This document shows, piece by piece, positions 62,901 through 64,000 of a DNA stretch of 64,000 bases (position 1 is the stretch's first letter; every line of letters starts with the position of its first letter). This DNA comes from Xylaria sp. FL1777 (Eukaryota; Ascomycota; Sordariomycetes; Xylariales; Xylariaceae). The translations under genes were made by a program, and so were the position numbers. Where the stretch lies: contig MU400537.1 in NCBI GenBank assembly GCA_022578965.1, positions 62,001 through 126,000 on the forward strand, in the 5' to 3' direction. The notes below the pieces were generated by a model. That model searched no databases, was not told where the DNA came from, and saw only the letters and a list, made by a program, of their open reading frames with translations.

Positions 62901-64000
62901 AAACTTAGTATGTTTTGCTATATTAAAACTTTAATTAATTAAATAACCTTAGTATTAAACTTATTAATTTTAGTATTAGCAAATTATTGCTTTTTTTTTA
63001 TTAATAAATTTAGCGCATTAAAAGGATTATATAATGTAGTATAGCTATTAATATATTTTTTAGTATTGCTATTAATATATATTTTATAAGCATATTTAAT
63101 AATATTTTAGTTAATAAAAAAAAAATATGCTGCTTATTTTAATATGTTTAAAAGAACTGTTTTATATTGCTACGAATTAAAGCAATATAAAGGCTTATAA
63201 TAGCTAATTAATTAAATATAACAAAAATATCCTACGTAAAGTTTTTGTTATTTTTTATATTAATTATAAAAGCACTATTAATATGCTTTAAAGCTAAATT
63301 AATAGCTTTTTATTTGCTTTTAGCTATAGTATACTAAATAAAGCTTAATTATAATATTCTTATTATAAGTTCTAGTTTTATAATATTAAAATAAAATAAT
63401 TAAGCAAAATATAATATTTTTAGTTTATAGTTATTAAACTTTTTTTTATAAAAAAGAATAAAAAAGTAAGAAATAATTTAATATAGCACTTTATAATTAC
63501 TAAGCTAAACTATTATAATTATTATAAGTAAATATTTTATAATATTTATATATTAATAATAGCTTTAAAACTTAATATTAATTAATTTATTTTTGTTTTA
63601 AGTATATTTTTTTGTTTAACTTATATATTTTAACTATTAAAACTATAAAGCTACAATTTTTTGCTTAAGTAATATAAAATCTATGCTTTTTAATACTGTT
63701 TAAATATAGTTTAGTTAAATTTTATTAAAAAATAATATACTAAATTTAATTAAGTTATAAATTAAAAACGTTAAAATATAAGCATAAAACTTATTACGTA
63801 GTAATAGCAAAGCTTAATAGTATTAAACTTTATTTTTTTTAATATGCTGCTTGCAGCTAAAAAATTGCATGTTATGTTTTATAAAAAAATCCTAAAAAGT
63901 CCGAAAAATTAGTTAAATAAAATTTAGCGCAATATAAAAAAAAGCTAGTATAAAAAGCATTTATTGTTTATAGTTATATATATTGCCTGCTTTTATTTAA

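Larger units (their letters stand above)
58261..64000. other. AT-rich terminal interval; no recognised gene or element
   Basis: No complete element ends or domains were identified. Short open stretches (e.g. 60184-60369, 61 codons) match nothing I know. Coding-like Lys-rich runs (KAKKKAKKVKR near 62730-62765) suggest further decayed transposon sequence. A small inverted repeat with ends TATTTCGATT/AATCGAAATA lies at 61623-61707. Confidence 0.4.

Noticed and set aside
1..64000. CRISPR array, rRNA, canonical tRNA genes, telomere repeats
   Set aside because: Tandem repeats here lack unique spacers of constant length; no TTAGGG runs or conserved rRNA segments were seen; the only tRNA-like sequence is the SINE head.
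1..64000. An AT-rich bacterial or mitochondrial origin
   Set aside because: Chromoviruses, a MULE, a SINE and transition-only copy divergence are eukaryotic fungal features, and there is no dense gene array as expected of an AT-rich bacterium or mitochondrion.

Overview
This window is an extremely AT-rich, gene-poor block that looks like RIP-type (repeat-induced point mutation) heterochromatin of a filamentous ascomycete. The basis is dense TpA, almost no CpG, TpC or CpC, and C:G-to-T:A differences between repeat copies. In the 60-base row at 36361 I counted 13 TpA against 6 ApT by hand. There is no intact protein-coding gene. All long open frames are short accidental stretches or pieces of decayed transposon proteins riddled with TAA/TAG. 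The species cannot be named from this; a Pezizomycotina fungus is an inference.

Layout. (1) 1-1370: 3' end of a Ty3/gypsy chromovirus (chromodomain remnant, polypurine tract, 520-bp LTR). (2) 1371-7879 and 12548-18313: two inverted, roughly 5.8-kb arms, two copies of one element called X here. The left copy is cut by the LTR element at 1370 and carries a 729-bp tRNA-headed SINE with a 13-bp target duplication. (3) 7880-12547: repeat-rich spacer between the arms. (4) 12548-27512: X copy 2 on the minus strand, with gypsy RT, RNase H and integrase at 21.25-18.53 kb, an unrecognised ~900-codon degraded frame downstream of pol, and a 306-308-bp repeat at both ends. (5) 27513-31962: tandem and palindromic AT repeats. 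(6) 31963-51091: a three-element nest. Chromovirus G1 has 494-bp LTRs and TSD ATTAA. Inside it lies chromovirus G2 (35621-43478, 193-bp LTRs, TSD TAAAC). Also inside G1 lies a MULE DNA transposon (44126-47703, ~84-bp TIRs, 8-bp TSD TATAAAAA). (7) 51092-64000: tandem repeats, minisatellites and unrecognised AT-rich DNA, with a sharply contrasting, hardly mutated 471-bp foldback MITE at 54532-55002 (TA duplication).

Order of events, from nesting and from changes being almost only transitions: the retroelements, the MULE and the SINE inserted first, then were mutated together. The foldback MITE either arrived later or escaped. Coding strands are A-rich, so strand composition tracks element orientation: plus strand T-rich over 12.5-27 kb, A-rich over 32-50 kb.
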